A program made the translations under genes and the position numbers. Positions 23,484 through 34,597 of a DNA stretch of 64,000 nucleotides are shown one piece after another; the first letter of the stretch is position 1; each line of letters opens with the position of its first letter. The DNA is from Zizania palustris (lineage: Eukaryota > Streptophyta > Magnoliopsida > Poales > Poaceae): contig JAAALK010000289.1 of NCBI GenBank assembly GCA_019279435.1, forward strand, positions 54,124,140 to 54,188,139. Reading direction: 5' to 3'. The notes beneath the pieces are model-generated. The model ran no database searches and was not told the DNA's origin. It was given only the letters and a program-made list of their open reading frames with translations.

Positions 23484-26400
23484 CTATGCGAAGTATCGCC
23501 TTAGGTGCTCCGCATGCCATGGATGTGCTAACTCTTCACCTTCCAAATTAGCTAACTTAAGAGAACCAAGACGCCCTGAGCGAACAATTAAGTATGGACC
23601 TTCCCACTTATTTCCTAATTTTCCTGGCGCTATGATACTTCGCAAAACGAGATGACTCGGCCTAAGTTCATTAATCTTGACCTTCGGGTCGAACCAAGTC
23701 TTCGTCTGCTGCTGATACTTTGACAAATTTGCCACAACTCGAAGTTTTGTCTCTTCTATTAAATCCAGCGAAGCTTGTCTTTCTCCTTCTATTTCCGGTT
23801 CGGTGCTGCGAAGTGATCCTCCTTTGAGCTCTGTTGGTGTCATAGCTTCATCTCCGAATAATAGTCTGAAAGGAGTTAAGCCGATAGACCTTGTCTGAGT
23901 TGTCCGGATGGACCATAGGATCTTTGGGAGCTCTTCGGTCCACAATCCTTTTGCCAATCCCACTATTCTTCGATTCAGTCCTGACAAGATATTACCATTG
24001 GCTCTTTCAACAGCTACATTAGATTGAGGATGCCTTACTGCAGCAAAACATAGTTGAATGCCTAGGTCTTCACAGAATTTCCTGAAGGGTTCTGCATCAA
24101 ACTATGTTCCATTATCCACTGTCAGCTGCTGAGGCACTCCGAACTGGCATATAATATTCTTCCAGAAAATTTTTTGAACATTATTCGAAGTGATAGCTGT
24201 TAGGGGCTCTGCTTCGACCCACTTTGAAAAGTATTCGATTGCTACCACTGCGAACTTCAAATTTCCTTTTGCTGCTGGGAAGGGACCAATAAGATCCATG
24301 CCCCATCTAGCCATGGGCCATACTGGGGCAATGACTTGAAGAGCTGTTGGTGGGCGATGACTTCTTCGTCCCATCCACTGACATCCTTGGCAAGTGCGGA
24401 CCAAGTTCTCCGCATCAGCTACTATTGTAGGCCAATAAAGCCCCTGGCGAAGTGTTTTTCCTACCAAAGCTCGAGGGGCCAGATGGCTACCACAAAGTCC
24501 TTCATGAATTTCTCGAAGAATTTCTTGACCTTCGGCTTGAGATATACATCGGAGCAGAGGGGAACATACTCTGGCCTTGTATAAAATACCATTGATTATG
24601 TGATAATTCCGAGTTCTAAGCTTTAACCTCGAAAGTTGTGGCCCTTTGGACATATTTGCTTCTCCTTGCAACAATTCCATGATTGAACTTCGCCAATCTG
24701 TACTTGGAATGCAAAGGACTTCCACAGCAGGAATTTGTGGTACCGAAGGTGTACTGAGTTCTTCATAAAAAGCTTCTTCGGGTATATCCATAGCTCCGGC
24801 TGCAGCTTTTGCTAAGATGTCAACTAGCATATTTTCTGCTCTAGGTATACTCCGAATGGAAATCCCTTTAAATGTTGCTTCGATCTTTTGGATTTCTTCT
24901 AAGTACATTGCAAGCTGTGGATGTCGAACTTGGAAACTCTTGTCTACGTGCCCTGCTACAATCTGAGAATCTGTTTTAATAACAACTCGTGTAGACCCTA
25001 GAGCACGTGCCTTTCGAAGTCCCAATAAAATTCCCTCATACTCTGCTGTATTATTGGTAGACTTAAAGTTGAGTCTTGCGGAGTACATTGCCTTTTGCCC
25101 TAAAAGCAAAATTATCACAGCTCCGACACCTGCTCCAGATGCTTGGAAAGCTCCATCAGAGTAAATAGTCCAAATCCCTTCACTTGGCTTCTCCGGAGCC
25201 CATGCTGCAGGGGGAGTCCACTCTGCCACGAAGTTCGCCAACACTTGCGACTTAATTGCTGTTCTTGCCACAAAGGATATGCCGAAGGGTGCTAACTCAA
25301 CAGCCCACTTCCCAATTCTTCCAGTGGAATCCTTACTTCGGAGCATATCTCCCAAAGTATACGAAGTTGGTACAATTACATTATGTGCCAAGAAATAATG
25401 CCTTAGCTTCCTCGAAGCCATTATTAGAGCATAAGTGAATTTCTCAAGCTCGGAATATCTTGTTTTTGCTCCGGACAATGCTTCGGACACAAAATAAACT
25501 AGAATCTGTACCAACTTCCTGTTGAAATCAACCTCTCTGACAAGGACTGCACTGACAGCAGAGCCAGTAGCTGCAAGGTAGAGGAGTAGGGTTTCGTCCG
25601 CAACAGGCACCGTGAGTGTAGCAAGGTTACTGAGATAATTCTTAATATCTTCGAAGCTCTTTTGACACTCCGGTGTCCATGCAAAATCTTCGGACCCTTT
25701 CAATGCTTTGAAAATGGGCAAACTTCTCTCCGCAGACCTTGCCAGGAATCTGCTAAGTGATACAAGATGACCGGTCAGCTTTTGCACTTGCTTTAAATTC
25801 TCTAGGGGAGCCATCCTCTACAACGCAGGTATCTGAGTGGGGCTAGCTTCGATCCCTCTGCTTGAAACTAGATACCCTAACAATTTTCCAGCCTGTGCCC
25901 CGAAGATACATTTTTTGGGGTTAAGACGGATCCCACATGCCCGGAGGCTATTAAATGTTTCTGCTAAGTCTAGGCTATGTTGGTGTTTTAAAGCACTCTT
26001 TATTACAATATCATCCATATAGGCCTCTACATTACGACCTAATTGATGACCTAGAGCCTTAGCAATTAACCTCGAAAAAGTAGCCCCGACGTTTTTGAAG
26101 CCAAAGGGCATTCTTACATAACAAAAGACTCTTGAAGGAGTTACGAAGCTTGTCTTGATTTCATCTTCATGCTTTAACCAGATTTGATGATAGCCTGAAT
26201 ACGCATCGAGGAAGCTTAATAACTCAGAAACGGCAGTGGAGTCGACCAATTGATCAATTCGGGGCATGGGGTAGGGGTCGCGGGGGCATGTTTTATTAAG
26301 GGATGTAAAATCAATACACATGCGCCACTTCCCGGAAGATTTCTTCCTAACGAAGACTGGGTTGGCTAACCACTCCGTATGAGCCACTTCTCTGATAATC

Positions 26401-28877
26401 CCAGCCTTCAGCAACTTTTCAACTTCGTCTTTAGCAAGGATAGCTCTCTCCGTAGACAACTTCCAGAGTCCTTGCCGAACAGGCTGAGCCTTCGGGTTCA
26501 CAAGTAGACTGTGTTCAATAATGTCCCGACTGACTCTGGTGATGTCTTCATCAGACCAAGCAAAGACATCTAAATTCTCCTCAACTACTTTCTCTAAGGA
26601 AGTAGCAACTTCTGGAGGCAAGTATTTACCAAATTGAAATGAATATTCCTTGCCATCTTTGACAATAACCTTCGTTGCAATCTCTCCTTCGGGACTTGGC
26701 CTTGGGAAGGATTTCTTCGAAGATTCGCTAGGAGCAGAAAAATCTTCCGGATTATCTTGCACACTGTTCACCTGTCTCGGGTCAAGTGGAGGGCCATGAC
26801 CATACTCCGCTCTTCGCGCAATGGCCTGATCTCCGAAAACAGTGAGCACTCCCGCTTGTGTGGGCATCTTCATACATAAGTAATTATGATGCGCCACAGC
26901 TCCAAATTGATTCAACATGCCTCTTCCGAAGATGACATTGTATGCATATGGAGCATCCACAACATCGAAGATCACTTCCTCTGTCCTGGCCCGTGGCCCC
27001 TCTCCGAAAGTAACTTCCAGGACAATTTGGCCGAGGGCATCCAGAGGGGGTCCTGCAAAGCCTTGTAAAGGACGGGCTGCTGGGAGAAGATGCTTTCTGG
27101 AGATGCAGAGTTGATCAAAGGCTTGGACAAAAATAATATTCGCCGAACTCCCTCCATTAATTAGCACTCTTCGAACCTCAGTTCCTGCTATGTCGGCAGT
27201 GATGACAAGTGGGTCAGCATGTGGAAATTTTATACCAGCTGCATCATCTGCGGAAAAAGATAATGGCACAAGGGACCATTCGGGCATAGCAGCTGCAGAG
27301 GAAGAGGTTCCAATATGGCCCACTTCTCTAACATATTCTCTTCTCTGCCTCTTTGACATACTTCCGAGGGTCCCTCCTCCAGAGATGGGGAGGACTACTC
27401 TTTTTCCTCGATCTTGCCCCTCTTCTTGCTTCGGAGGTGGCATAACATTGATCACCGGAGGGCGTCTTGCCGGATCAAAGTTTTCTATTCGCGCCATAGC
27501 CTGGACAGGCTCCGGATGCACTTCAGCTGGAACTCGGTCAGTAGCGCCTCTACCCGAAGTTCTTTCCAAGTACTCTCCTCTCAAGGCAAGTATAGATTTG
27601 CACGCATCAGTTGCGTGACTCTGATTTTCACCATGGATAGAGCAGAAAAAGGCCTGGGCTTTGCCAGCCGGTTTCCCTGGCGGCCTCCAGCCACTGGTCT
27701 TGCTTCCTGAAGGTTGCGGAGCCCTTTGGGTAAACTTCTGCGGGGGTTCAATGTTCAAAACTTCCGAACGAGGATGCTTTTACCCCCGACGCCTGTCATG
27801 CTGAACTTCGAAGCAAGGCCCTTGTGGTTGTGCTGAAGTTTTTACTTCCAACTTAACTTCTTGCACTATTGACGGAGTTGTAGCAGTTCTCCGAAGCCAT
27901 CCCTCTTCTGACCTTGCATACTCTTCGAAATAATACATCAACTGAGAAACAAAAGATATATTTTTCCGGTGAAGTTTATCAAGGAGTCCCGCATGAATAA
28001 CTCCCTCTCGAGCTGCGTCAACTACCGAAGACGTAGATAACCCTCGAATTTGCGACTTCGTATGAGCGAAGCGCTTGAAATACTGTCTTAAGGTCTCTCT
28101 GGGAAGCTGCTTCACCTGGAAAAGGCTTCCTGTTGACATTGGGGGTACGAAGGTACCCTAAAAGTTACTCACGAACTTCTTCCTCAACTGCACCCATGAA
28201 CTGATTGATCCTGGCTTCAGAGACCAGAACCACCGCAAAGCCACTCCTTGGAGGGCTAGGGGAAAACATTTGGCCATAGTATCTCGCACTCCCCCGCTGG
28301 CTTCAATTGCTAATGCATAAGAACGGGCAAACTCTCCAGGATCTTCATCTCCGGAATATTTGCAAAGCTTCGACGTTTTAAACATAGGGTCGAAGCGCAC
28401 TTTCTTCTACTCAGGATGCAGCGGAGATTTGGTGTCGAAGGATGCGTTCTCCGGGGCTTCGGGATAAATAAGTTTGTCGTCTTTGGGCACTTCGGGGATG
28501 ACTGGGGTAGCTTGAGGATGAAGCCTATTTGCGGCTTCTTGCCGCCACCTTGCTACTTCAGCTTGGAGACTGGCCATTTGAGCAGCCATATCACCAAGAC
28601 CGTCTTCATCTCCTCCGGAAGGATCTTCCGGGTCTTGAGAACTGTAGGGATCGGTTCGAAGTGGAACTTGAGGTGGAAGAGGGACTCCAGCTGGCCGAAG
28701 TATAGATGGAGTTGGCGAAGGAACTCCGTATGCTCGAGGAAGAGGAATCCCTTCCAGTGTTTGAGGTGGAGGAAACGTCGAAGGTCCTCCGACCTCAACA
28801 GTGTTTGAAGATCTTGCTCCGGAGGTCCGAGGAGACCTCTGAACAGGATTACCACCTGCACTCCTCTTAGGAGGCAT
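23484..28877 (-). pseudogene. RT-B gag-pol polyprotein, five premature stops
   Basis: It reads from ATG 28877 (MPPKRSAGG) to TAG at 23484. The gag core (RSYALAIEASGG, CFPLALQGVALRWFWSL) is at 28158-28400. A CHHC finger (FFCSIHGENQSHATDAC) is near 27620-27660. The protease at about 27151 reads INGGSSANII, so its catalytic Asp is changed to Asn. The reverse transcriptase keeps YMDD at 26010-26021. Then come RNase H, archaeal-type RNase H (YSDGAF, AEYEG, TDSQIV), and integrase with H-x4-H, C-x2-C and GMDLIGPFP. Stops at 28407, 28158, 27780, 25818 and 24102 each fall at a Gln codon in related copies. Otherwise the frame is continuous, so this is a recently inactivated copy. Confidence 0.92.
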
Positions 28878-28919
28878 GGTTTGAGAACTTGGTAGAGAAC
28901 AAAGTTTTTTGGACTAGGT

Positions 28920-28939
28920 TCCCCACGGACGGCGCCAAC
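28920..28939 (-). other. RT-B primer-binding site, tRNA-Asp-like
   Basis: On the minus strand the bases after the LTR read GTTGGCGCCGTCCGTGGGGA. The TGGCGCCGT core and GGGGA block match the tRNA-Asp primer site of Tat elements, with differences between them. The identical block occurs in RT-C. Confidence 0.7.
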
Positions 28940-29434
28940 TGTTGGCGTAAAAGATTACGCTAACAGGTTTCTGAAGATTAAAAACGAACAAACGAAGTGT
29001 TTGCGAAGTAAACTATTCCAAGCCTTCGAAAGGATAATAGCTTAAAATAGTTTGAAAGTGTGTATTGAATAACTTGTATTCGGTCCGTATTACAGGGTAA
29101 AACAGTGGGTATTTATAGGCCCAAACATTAAGGAAAAGACCCTTTTACCCCTCTATTACAACCGACATAGTGGAAACTATTCGGTACCCTTAATAGGGCT
29201 AAAATGGTAAAAGACTAATCTAATGAGAAAGAAGATAAGTCTTCCATCTTAGCTGGCAAAGAAACTCCCGGAAGGGTCCAAGTTCGAAGATATACTCCGA
29301 ACTAGAATCCGTCTCCATACTTCGAACTTGATCTACTGTATCTCCGGAGTTATATGCTGGAAACCTTTGACTTAATCACCGGCCTTTGTCTTGTTACTGC
29401 AATAACCCTGAAGATGGAATATTTTCCCCCAACA
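28940..29434 (-). repeat. RT-B 5' LTR
   Basis: 495 bp, TGTTGGCG to CCCCCAACA. The minus-strand TATA box is the plus-strand TATTTATA at 29110-29117, followed downstream by a conserved stretch in all LTRs of this family. Confidence 0.93.
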
Positions 29435-29439
29435 ATAGG

Positions 29440-29715
29440 AATTACATTTGAGGTTGATTTGAAACAAGCTAATTCACTACTACAAACTTGAATTGATCTC
29501 TTGTGTGAGTGTTTTGATATTTGTTGATTAAAAAATCTTGAAACAAAGCTGTTTTGAGTTTTTGAATCTAGTTGAGCTCAAATTTGTACTGATTGGCTTA
29601 AAACTTGAAATTGAGTGTTTAGAGGTGCGTTGGGTGATTTGACTAGGCCATCACATTCGAAAGAAAGTGTTGAGGCACCTATTCAGCCCCCTCTAGTCGC
29701 CATTCCGATCCCACA
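29440..29715 (+). repeat. COP left LTR, 3' end
   Basis: From 29455 to 29715 this matches 33107-33367 at the same length (261 bp) with about ten differences by eye. It ends GATCCCACA. The typical copia LTR tail (CACCTATTCA, then CCCCCTCTAGTCGCC) is present. Confidence 0.85.
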
Positions 29716-29731
29716 ATTGGTATCATAGCCA
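29716..29731 (+). other. COP primer-binding site, initiator-Met tRNA-like
   Basis: ATTGGTATCATAGCCA directly follows the LTR. The usual plant Ty1/copia site is TGGTATCAGAGC, so there is one mismatch (T for G). Confidence 0.75.
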
Positions 29732-29781
29732 GTTAGATCACCAGTTGACCTTAACTGGTTTGTGATCCTTGTTTTGGCGAC

Positions 29782-32207
29782 ATGGAAAGAAACTCAAAAA
29801 TCCCGATGTTTGATGGTCATGACTTTGCATATTGGGAGGTGCGCATGGAGGCTTACCTTCTAAGCCAAGGAAGTGCGATTTGGGATATCGTCGATTCCCA
29901 ATATGTGATCCCTGGAACTCAAACCTCAGAGACTGAGAAGTCACATTATGAATGTAATAGCAAGGCTAGAAACATTCTTTTCATCAGTCTGAGTCACAAA
30001 GAGTTTGACAGGGTCCAGCACCTATGAACTGCGCGTGAAATTTGGACCACTTTGAAAACTTTTCATGAGGGCTCTACCCAGATTAAGGCTAGGACACAAA
30101 GCACATATAATCAAGAGTATCAAATGTTTGTGCAAGGCCCTAGCGAATCGGTAGATGCCATGTTTGCGTGTTTTGATAGGATTGTCAGTAATTTGCGCGC
30201 CACTAGGACTTTGGCTTACTCTGACCATGATAGGGTGATCAAACTTCTCTATGCTCATGATCGTAGCATATGGGAGGTGAAGATCTCAAGTATTGAAGAG
30301 TCGGCAAGCTTTGACACTTTGACTTGCGACAAACTCTTTAGTAAGCTTAAGTCCACCGAGATTGCCAAGGCATCTCGACTAGGAGCTGGAAAAGCTTCGT
30401 TACCTTTGATTGCTTTCGTTTCTAGTCCTCGCAGTGGTACCTCATCTGGAGGTAATTTGTCTGGAGTTTCTGGAGCTTGTGTTTTCTCTGGTGCTTTTGA
30501 CTTGTCCTCCCTTGTCTTTGTCAAAAAAGAACAAGTGGATGTTCTAGATGATGAGGAGCTAGCTCTCATTGTCAGGAAGTTCACTCGCTTTTACAATGAT
30601 AGATGAGACCAAAGGAGAGGAGGGTCACAGGGGTGTTTTGAATGTGGAGATACGTCTCACATAAAAGCAAATAGCCATAAACTGAAAATGAAAATGAACA
30701 CAAGCACCAAAAATGGAACAAGAAACCCTATTTCAGAGGAAAGCGAGGAATATTGGCTAAGATAGTAGCCAGAGCTTTTGTGGCCACCCTCAGCAACATC
30801 AACAACACGTCAAGCGAGGAGCCAAGCTCGGAGGAAGAGGAGTCTCCCAAGAAAGAGAAGAAGGAGAAGAAGATAGTGGACCTCACTGACCTTTGCTTCG
30901 AGGTCGACGACGACGACAGCAGTGACGGGCTCGACACTTCTGAGGTATATCTATCCTGTGATCAGCTTATTGTTCAGAATTAGGAATTGCATGATGCTGT
31001 TTATTCTTAGGATAGATTGCTTAAACTTGCTGCTAACGAACGTAAAGAACTAAAATTCAGACCTGAAGCTATCTCCACTGAACTTGCTATTTTGAAATCT
31101 AAGTCTGATGTTGCCGATTGTGAGTCATGTCTTACTGTTATGGATGAGCTTGCTAAGCTGCATTTTATACATGCTCAAACTATTGAAAAACTTGAATTAA
31201 GTGAAAAGCAGTTTTTGTTGGTGGAGTCTAGTCCTACTGTCATTATCGAATGCCTGAACTGTCCTTTGCTTGTTGAGAGCATCAATTTGAGAGATAGGTA
31301 TTTTGATGAACTTAAGGCTAGATTGGAGAGTGCTGAGTGTTCTAAGGATGTGCAGCCGGTGTATCCCACCTGCATCACCCTTAAGGACCAACTCAGCTTT
31401 GCTAGAGAGCAAGCGGAAAAATTGAAATGTGAGAATGACTACCTTCTCTCCGTAGTGGAAAAATGCACTGAAAGAAATGGTAGGATGGACCTGTTTTTGG
31501 CTAAAACCAAAATGTGTGCTGACAGGGCATGGTTAGCTCTTGGGTTGGGTTATGAGAGAACCACTCCAAACAATTTGAGCAAAACTGTGTTCACTCCTCC
31601 CACTACCCTTGAGAAAGAGAGAGCCCAGTTAGACACAAGTCAAAAAGCCAAGAATCCTACACAACCGACAAAGAAAGCTCTTCGTGCCTCAGATGAACCT
31701 CCTCAGCCAAAACCCAAGAAAACTGTGAGGTTCGCCCCAGAAACCTATAAACCTACACCCAAGAAAGTTTTTCACTTCGCTTATTGTCATCGTGTAGGTC
31801 ATTTGATTGGTTTTTGCTATCGACGCATGAAAGATGAACATCGTGCTCATGCTTTGGACTTTCATGATTATTCTTCACTTGATTTGCATGAGTATGATTT
31901 CCGCTCTTATCCTAGTTTTGAGGCTCCACATGGTTTTGAGAGTGATTATTCCCCTCGTGGTGTACACCATGTTTCATATGGTGATAGATCACGTGTAAGA
32001 GGCTTTGATGCTCGACAGGTTGGGAGACCTCGTCGATTTCCAGGTTCGCGCTTTATTGCTAGACCACCCACTTTTTATCATGGTTTATCTCCTGTGCATG
32101 GTCAGTCTACTACTTTGCCTAGATCTCGAGTTTTGCGCTGTTGGATTGCAAAACAATTTTTATCTCACCCTCTCACTGAGCATCCAAGAGATACTAGCAT
32201 GTTTTGA
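29782..32207 (+). pseudogene. COP gag gene (Ty1/copia, SIRE-like), broken
   Basis: The ATG at 29782 begins MERNSKIPMFDGHDFAYWEV, the standard copia gag N-terminus (UBN2-type domain). It continues past a TGA at 30025 through 30606. A zinc knuckle C-F-E-C-G-D-T-S-H with the last Cys changed to Ser is at 30634-30675. An acidic/Lys stretch (30753-30980) and a long predicted coiled coil (31017-31640) follow. A second degenerate knuckle YCHRVGHLIGFC, with its first Cys replaced, is near 31780. Stops occur at 30604, 30981 and about 31008. No protease, integrase or reverse transcriptase follows before the right LTR, so the element would depend on pol in trans. Confidence 0.8.
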
Positions 32208-32215
32208 GGGGGAGC

Positions 32216-33367
32216 TGTGTAACATTGGATAAGCTTCTGTCATATGATTAATTACTTTTACAAGTACAAGATTTGTAATGCCTTTGATCTATTGTCTTTA
32301 ATACTGTTGACTACTTGGCATGTTTTCATCTGATAATTGTCATGAGCATGGCTTTTATTTGTGAAAATTTGAAAACGATCACTTCTTAGTCTAGAAACTA
32401 GCTTGAATAGGTTGAGTGCTTTTGCTATCTTTGACACACCTGATAGCTAGGTCCTTTTTACTTGGATGCTAATACGCAACTTGATTTCATCAAAATGGAA
32501 TGAAAATGAAAAATGAATGAAAATGAAAATGAATGGCATTCATGTTGTTGTATGCTGAAATTAAAAAGATCCGGGTGGGTTTGCTTTGTCGCACTATTTT
32601 GTTCTGGATGGCTTACCATAGCACTTTGGTAAGAACCGAGACATTGTAGTGTTTGCTGAGACCATTGATTTAAGCTTCTGATGGTTTCAACCTAGGCTTA
32701 GCATGGTCGGTTAGCATAAGGTTGACATGCAAATAACCCCTGGCACAAAAATGAAAAATTTGAAATTCATTGCATATCATGTTTGGTGAAGCACCTTGAA
32801 ATGGGATACGCTTATCTAGTGTGTGCTTGTTTAGCTTTTGCATCTCATGCCTTGTCATGTCTAGTATACTAGTCTGAGTGGCGATGCTTGTATTTGCTAA
32901 AGTCTGAAAATGATTGCTCATGCCTTTTTGTTTAGATGGTATTCATTTGAGGATGTCATACAATACTTTTAGATGATATTCAAGGTGAATACTTGTTTGT
33001 ACTATAATTACAGCTGCTCATGTCTCAGAAGCTCACATCTCTGCTTTACCCTCTTTCCCCTCTTTGCAGCTTTTTATTTGTACTTGTTTGTACTTTTAGA
33101 TGGTACTGATTTGAAACAAGCTGATTCACTACTACAAACTTGAGTTGATCTCTTGTGTGAGTGTTTTGATATTTGTTGATTAAAAAATCTTGAAACAAAG
33201 TTGTTTTGAGTTTTTGAATCTAGTTGAGCTCAAATTTGTACTGATTGGTTTAAAACTTGAAATTGAGTGTTTACAGGTGCGTTGCGTGATTTGACTAGGC
33301 CATCACATTCAAAAGAAAGTGTTGAGGCACCTATTCACCCCCCCTCTAGTCACATTCCAATCCCACA
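32216..33367 (+). repeat. COP right LTR (presumed)
   Basis: A purine tract (GAGGGGGAGC) at 32206-32215 is followed by TGTGTAACATTGG. The end ATCCCACA is followed by the CATCC duplication. Only 33107-33367 matches the left LTR. The remainder (32216-33106) is AT-rich, non-coding, and unlike the left arm by eye. Confidence 0.65.
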
Positions 33368-34597
33368 CATCCTATAGATCAGCTTCCCATCAAGGTGCCC
33401 CTTGATGTAGAGGGGTTTTAGGTGATGAGTCGTATCCTCAGATTTTTCAAAAAAACATCTCGCGGGCCGAGGTTTCAACTGAGCGACCTCGGCTCCGTCT
33501 TGTGGTAGTGGAAACTCAGTCGGAAGCATGACGACGTTGATGTCCATCGCTTGGGGTGCGGGTCCCTCGGAGATGGGCGTGTAGTCATTGTCGAGCATGT
33601 CATCGTCGTCAATCGGGACAGGAGTCGGGTTATTCGTCTCAACCGGCTTGGGCTTCCATACCTATTTTTCTGCTGGCCGAGGGAGGATTTCCTCAAAGAT
33701 AGTGTCTCGCTCGTCCTCGGCCTTCTTCTTGCGCATCTCCTATGACCGCAGGCATTGCATATGCCTCTTCTATGATTTGGTCATGCCCGGAGGTTCCCAA
33801 GATGGTTGTGGCTTAGTACCAGGTTCCACTAACTTGTTTTTGTGACTTCTTGCTGAATGAGGATAACACGGGTCAGCCTTGTATTTTTTATGCTCGACAA
33901 GGGCATCTTTGCGGACCTGTCAGTCGGACCGGCCTCATCAGGCCGATCGGACCGGGCTCCAGTAATGGCTTCGGTTGGACTTGGGGACTTACATCCGTCG
34001 GGCTTCAGCGAGGGGGCCTTCAGGATTGGGACTTCCTAAGACCATACCCTGACTGAAATGGCTTTAGTCTCCCTCTCCGCCTCTTCACGTCCACCTTCCT
34101 TGGCTTTGTCCTATGTGAGTCGATTTGGAGGCACCACGGATAGCCTATGGAAGGCGTCCCCCTTCACCATGTCTTTTGTCCTTGCCAATCATAATACTTT
34201 GCATGAAAACAAGTGGCAACGTTATGTTGCGAAGGGTACTCCGGCAGGGAGGTGTAGTTCGGAGCCCACGGTGATCCTGCCTAATGGTATGGCTGAGGCA
34301 TTGGCGGCTCCAGCGGCTTTGCCAATTGTGAGCCAAACCAGTTGCCCGGAGAGGGGTTCAGCCACGTTGAAGGTATCTCAGACAATATTAACGAGGGGTC
34401 CTGTCAGGCCGGAGGTATGTTTGGCCACTACGGACCGAAGCCTCCCACTAGGGGGTTCCCCTAGAGCAGAGTTGGGTTTGGCCATTGGGATCCGAACTAG
34501 CCATGTGAAGGGTTCAACAATTGGGGTCCGAACTCATCGTGTGAAGGGTTCGGCCATTGGGGTCCAATCTCATCCTGCGAAGGGTTCGGCCACTGGG
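33368..34597 (-). pseudogene. G1 gag remnant and start of protease
   Basis: Reading down from about 33850 the minus strand gives EPGTKPQPSWEPPGMTKS, a Lys/Arg/Glu-rich stretch and DINVVMLPTEFPLPQDGAEV. It ends LKPLYIKGHLDGKLIYRM at 33368, where COP interrupts; the next codons are at 13608. This is the typical gag/protease junction of this Ty3/gypsy family. Three TAG codons sit where Gln is expected. From about 33850 to 34480 I can read only a broken frame (MVKGDAF and similar) without the usual gag core, so much of gag has been lost. Confidence 0.7.
34480..34597. repeat. 36-bp tandem repeat abutting the G1 LTR
   Basis: Three full units and a 10-bp start of a fourth read like GGCCATTGGGGTCCGAACTC, then ATCGTGTGAAGGGTTC. 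The last partial unit ends exactly at the LTR boundary. The array therefore occupies the place of the primer-binding site and leader. Confidence 0.75.

Larger units (their letters stand above)
18147..29434 (-). mobile_element. RT-B: complete Tat-lineage Ty3/gypsy retrotransposon with antisense gene
   Basis: This full-length element of 11,288 bp has LTRs at 18147-18640 and 28940-29434. Its 5-bp target duplication is ATAGG (18142-18146 and 29435-29439). The two LTRs differ at roughly 11 of about 494 positions by eye, about 98% identity, so insertion is fairly recent. Gag-pol reads minus from 28877 to 23484. A 60-bp-type tandem repeat follows. The antisense gene reads plus from 19081 to 22686. 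It is inserted in the left arm of COP. Confidence 0.95.
13609..33367 (+). mobile_element. COP: gag-only Ty1/copia-like element, interrupted by CACTA-1 and RT-B
   Basis: The insert begins TGAGAAACC and ends ATCCCACA. It is flanked by CATCC at 13604-13608 and 33368-33372, and removing it rejoins the G1 protease frame. Net of CACTA-1 and RT-B it is about 6.8 kb. It contains an initiator-Met-like primer site, a gag gene (29782-32207) with no protease, reverse transcriptase or integrase, and a purine tract before the right LTR. The two ends match each other clearly only over the last 261 bp (29455-29715 and 33107-33367), so the 5' parts of the two presumed LTRs differ. Confidence 0.7.

Noticed and set aside
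29471..29482. CACTACTACAAA at 29471 and 33126, identical to the CACTA-2 terminus
   Set aside because: Both copies lie inside the duplicated COP LTR end and lack subterminal repeats, a partner end or a 3-bp duplication. It is a shared 12-base word only.
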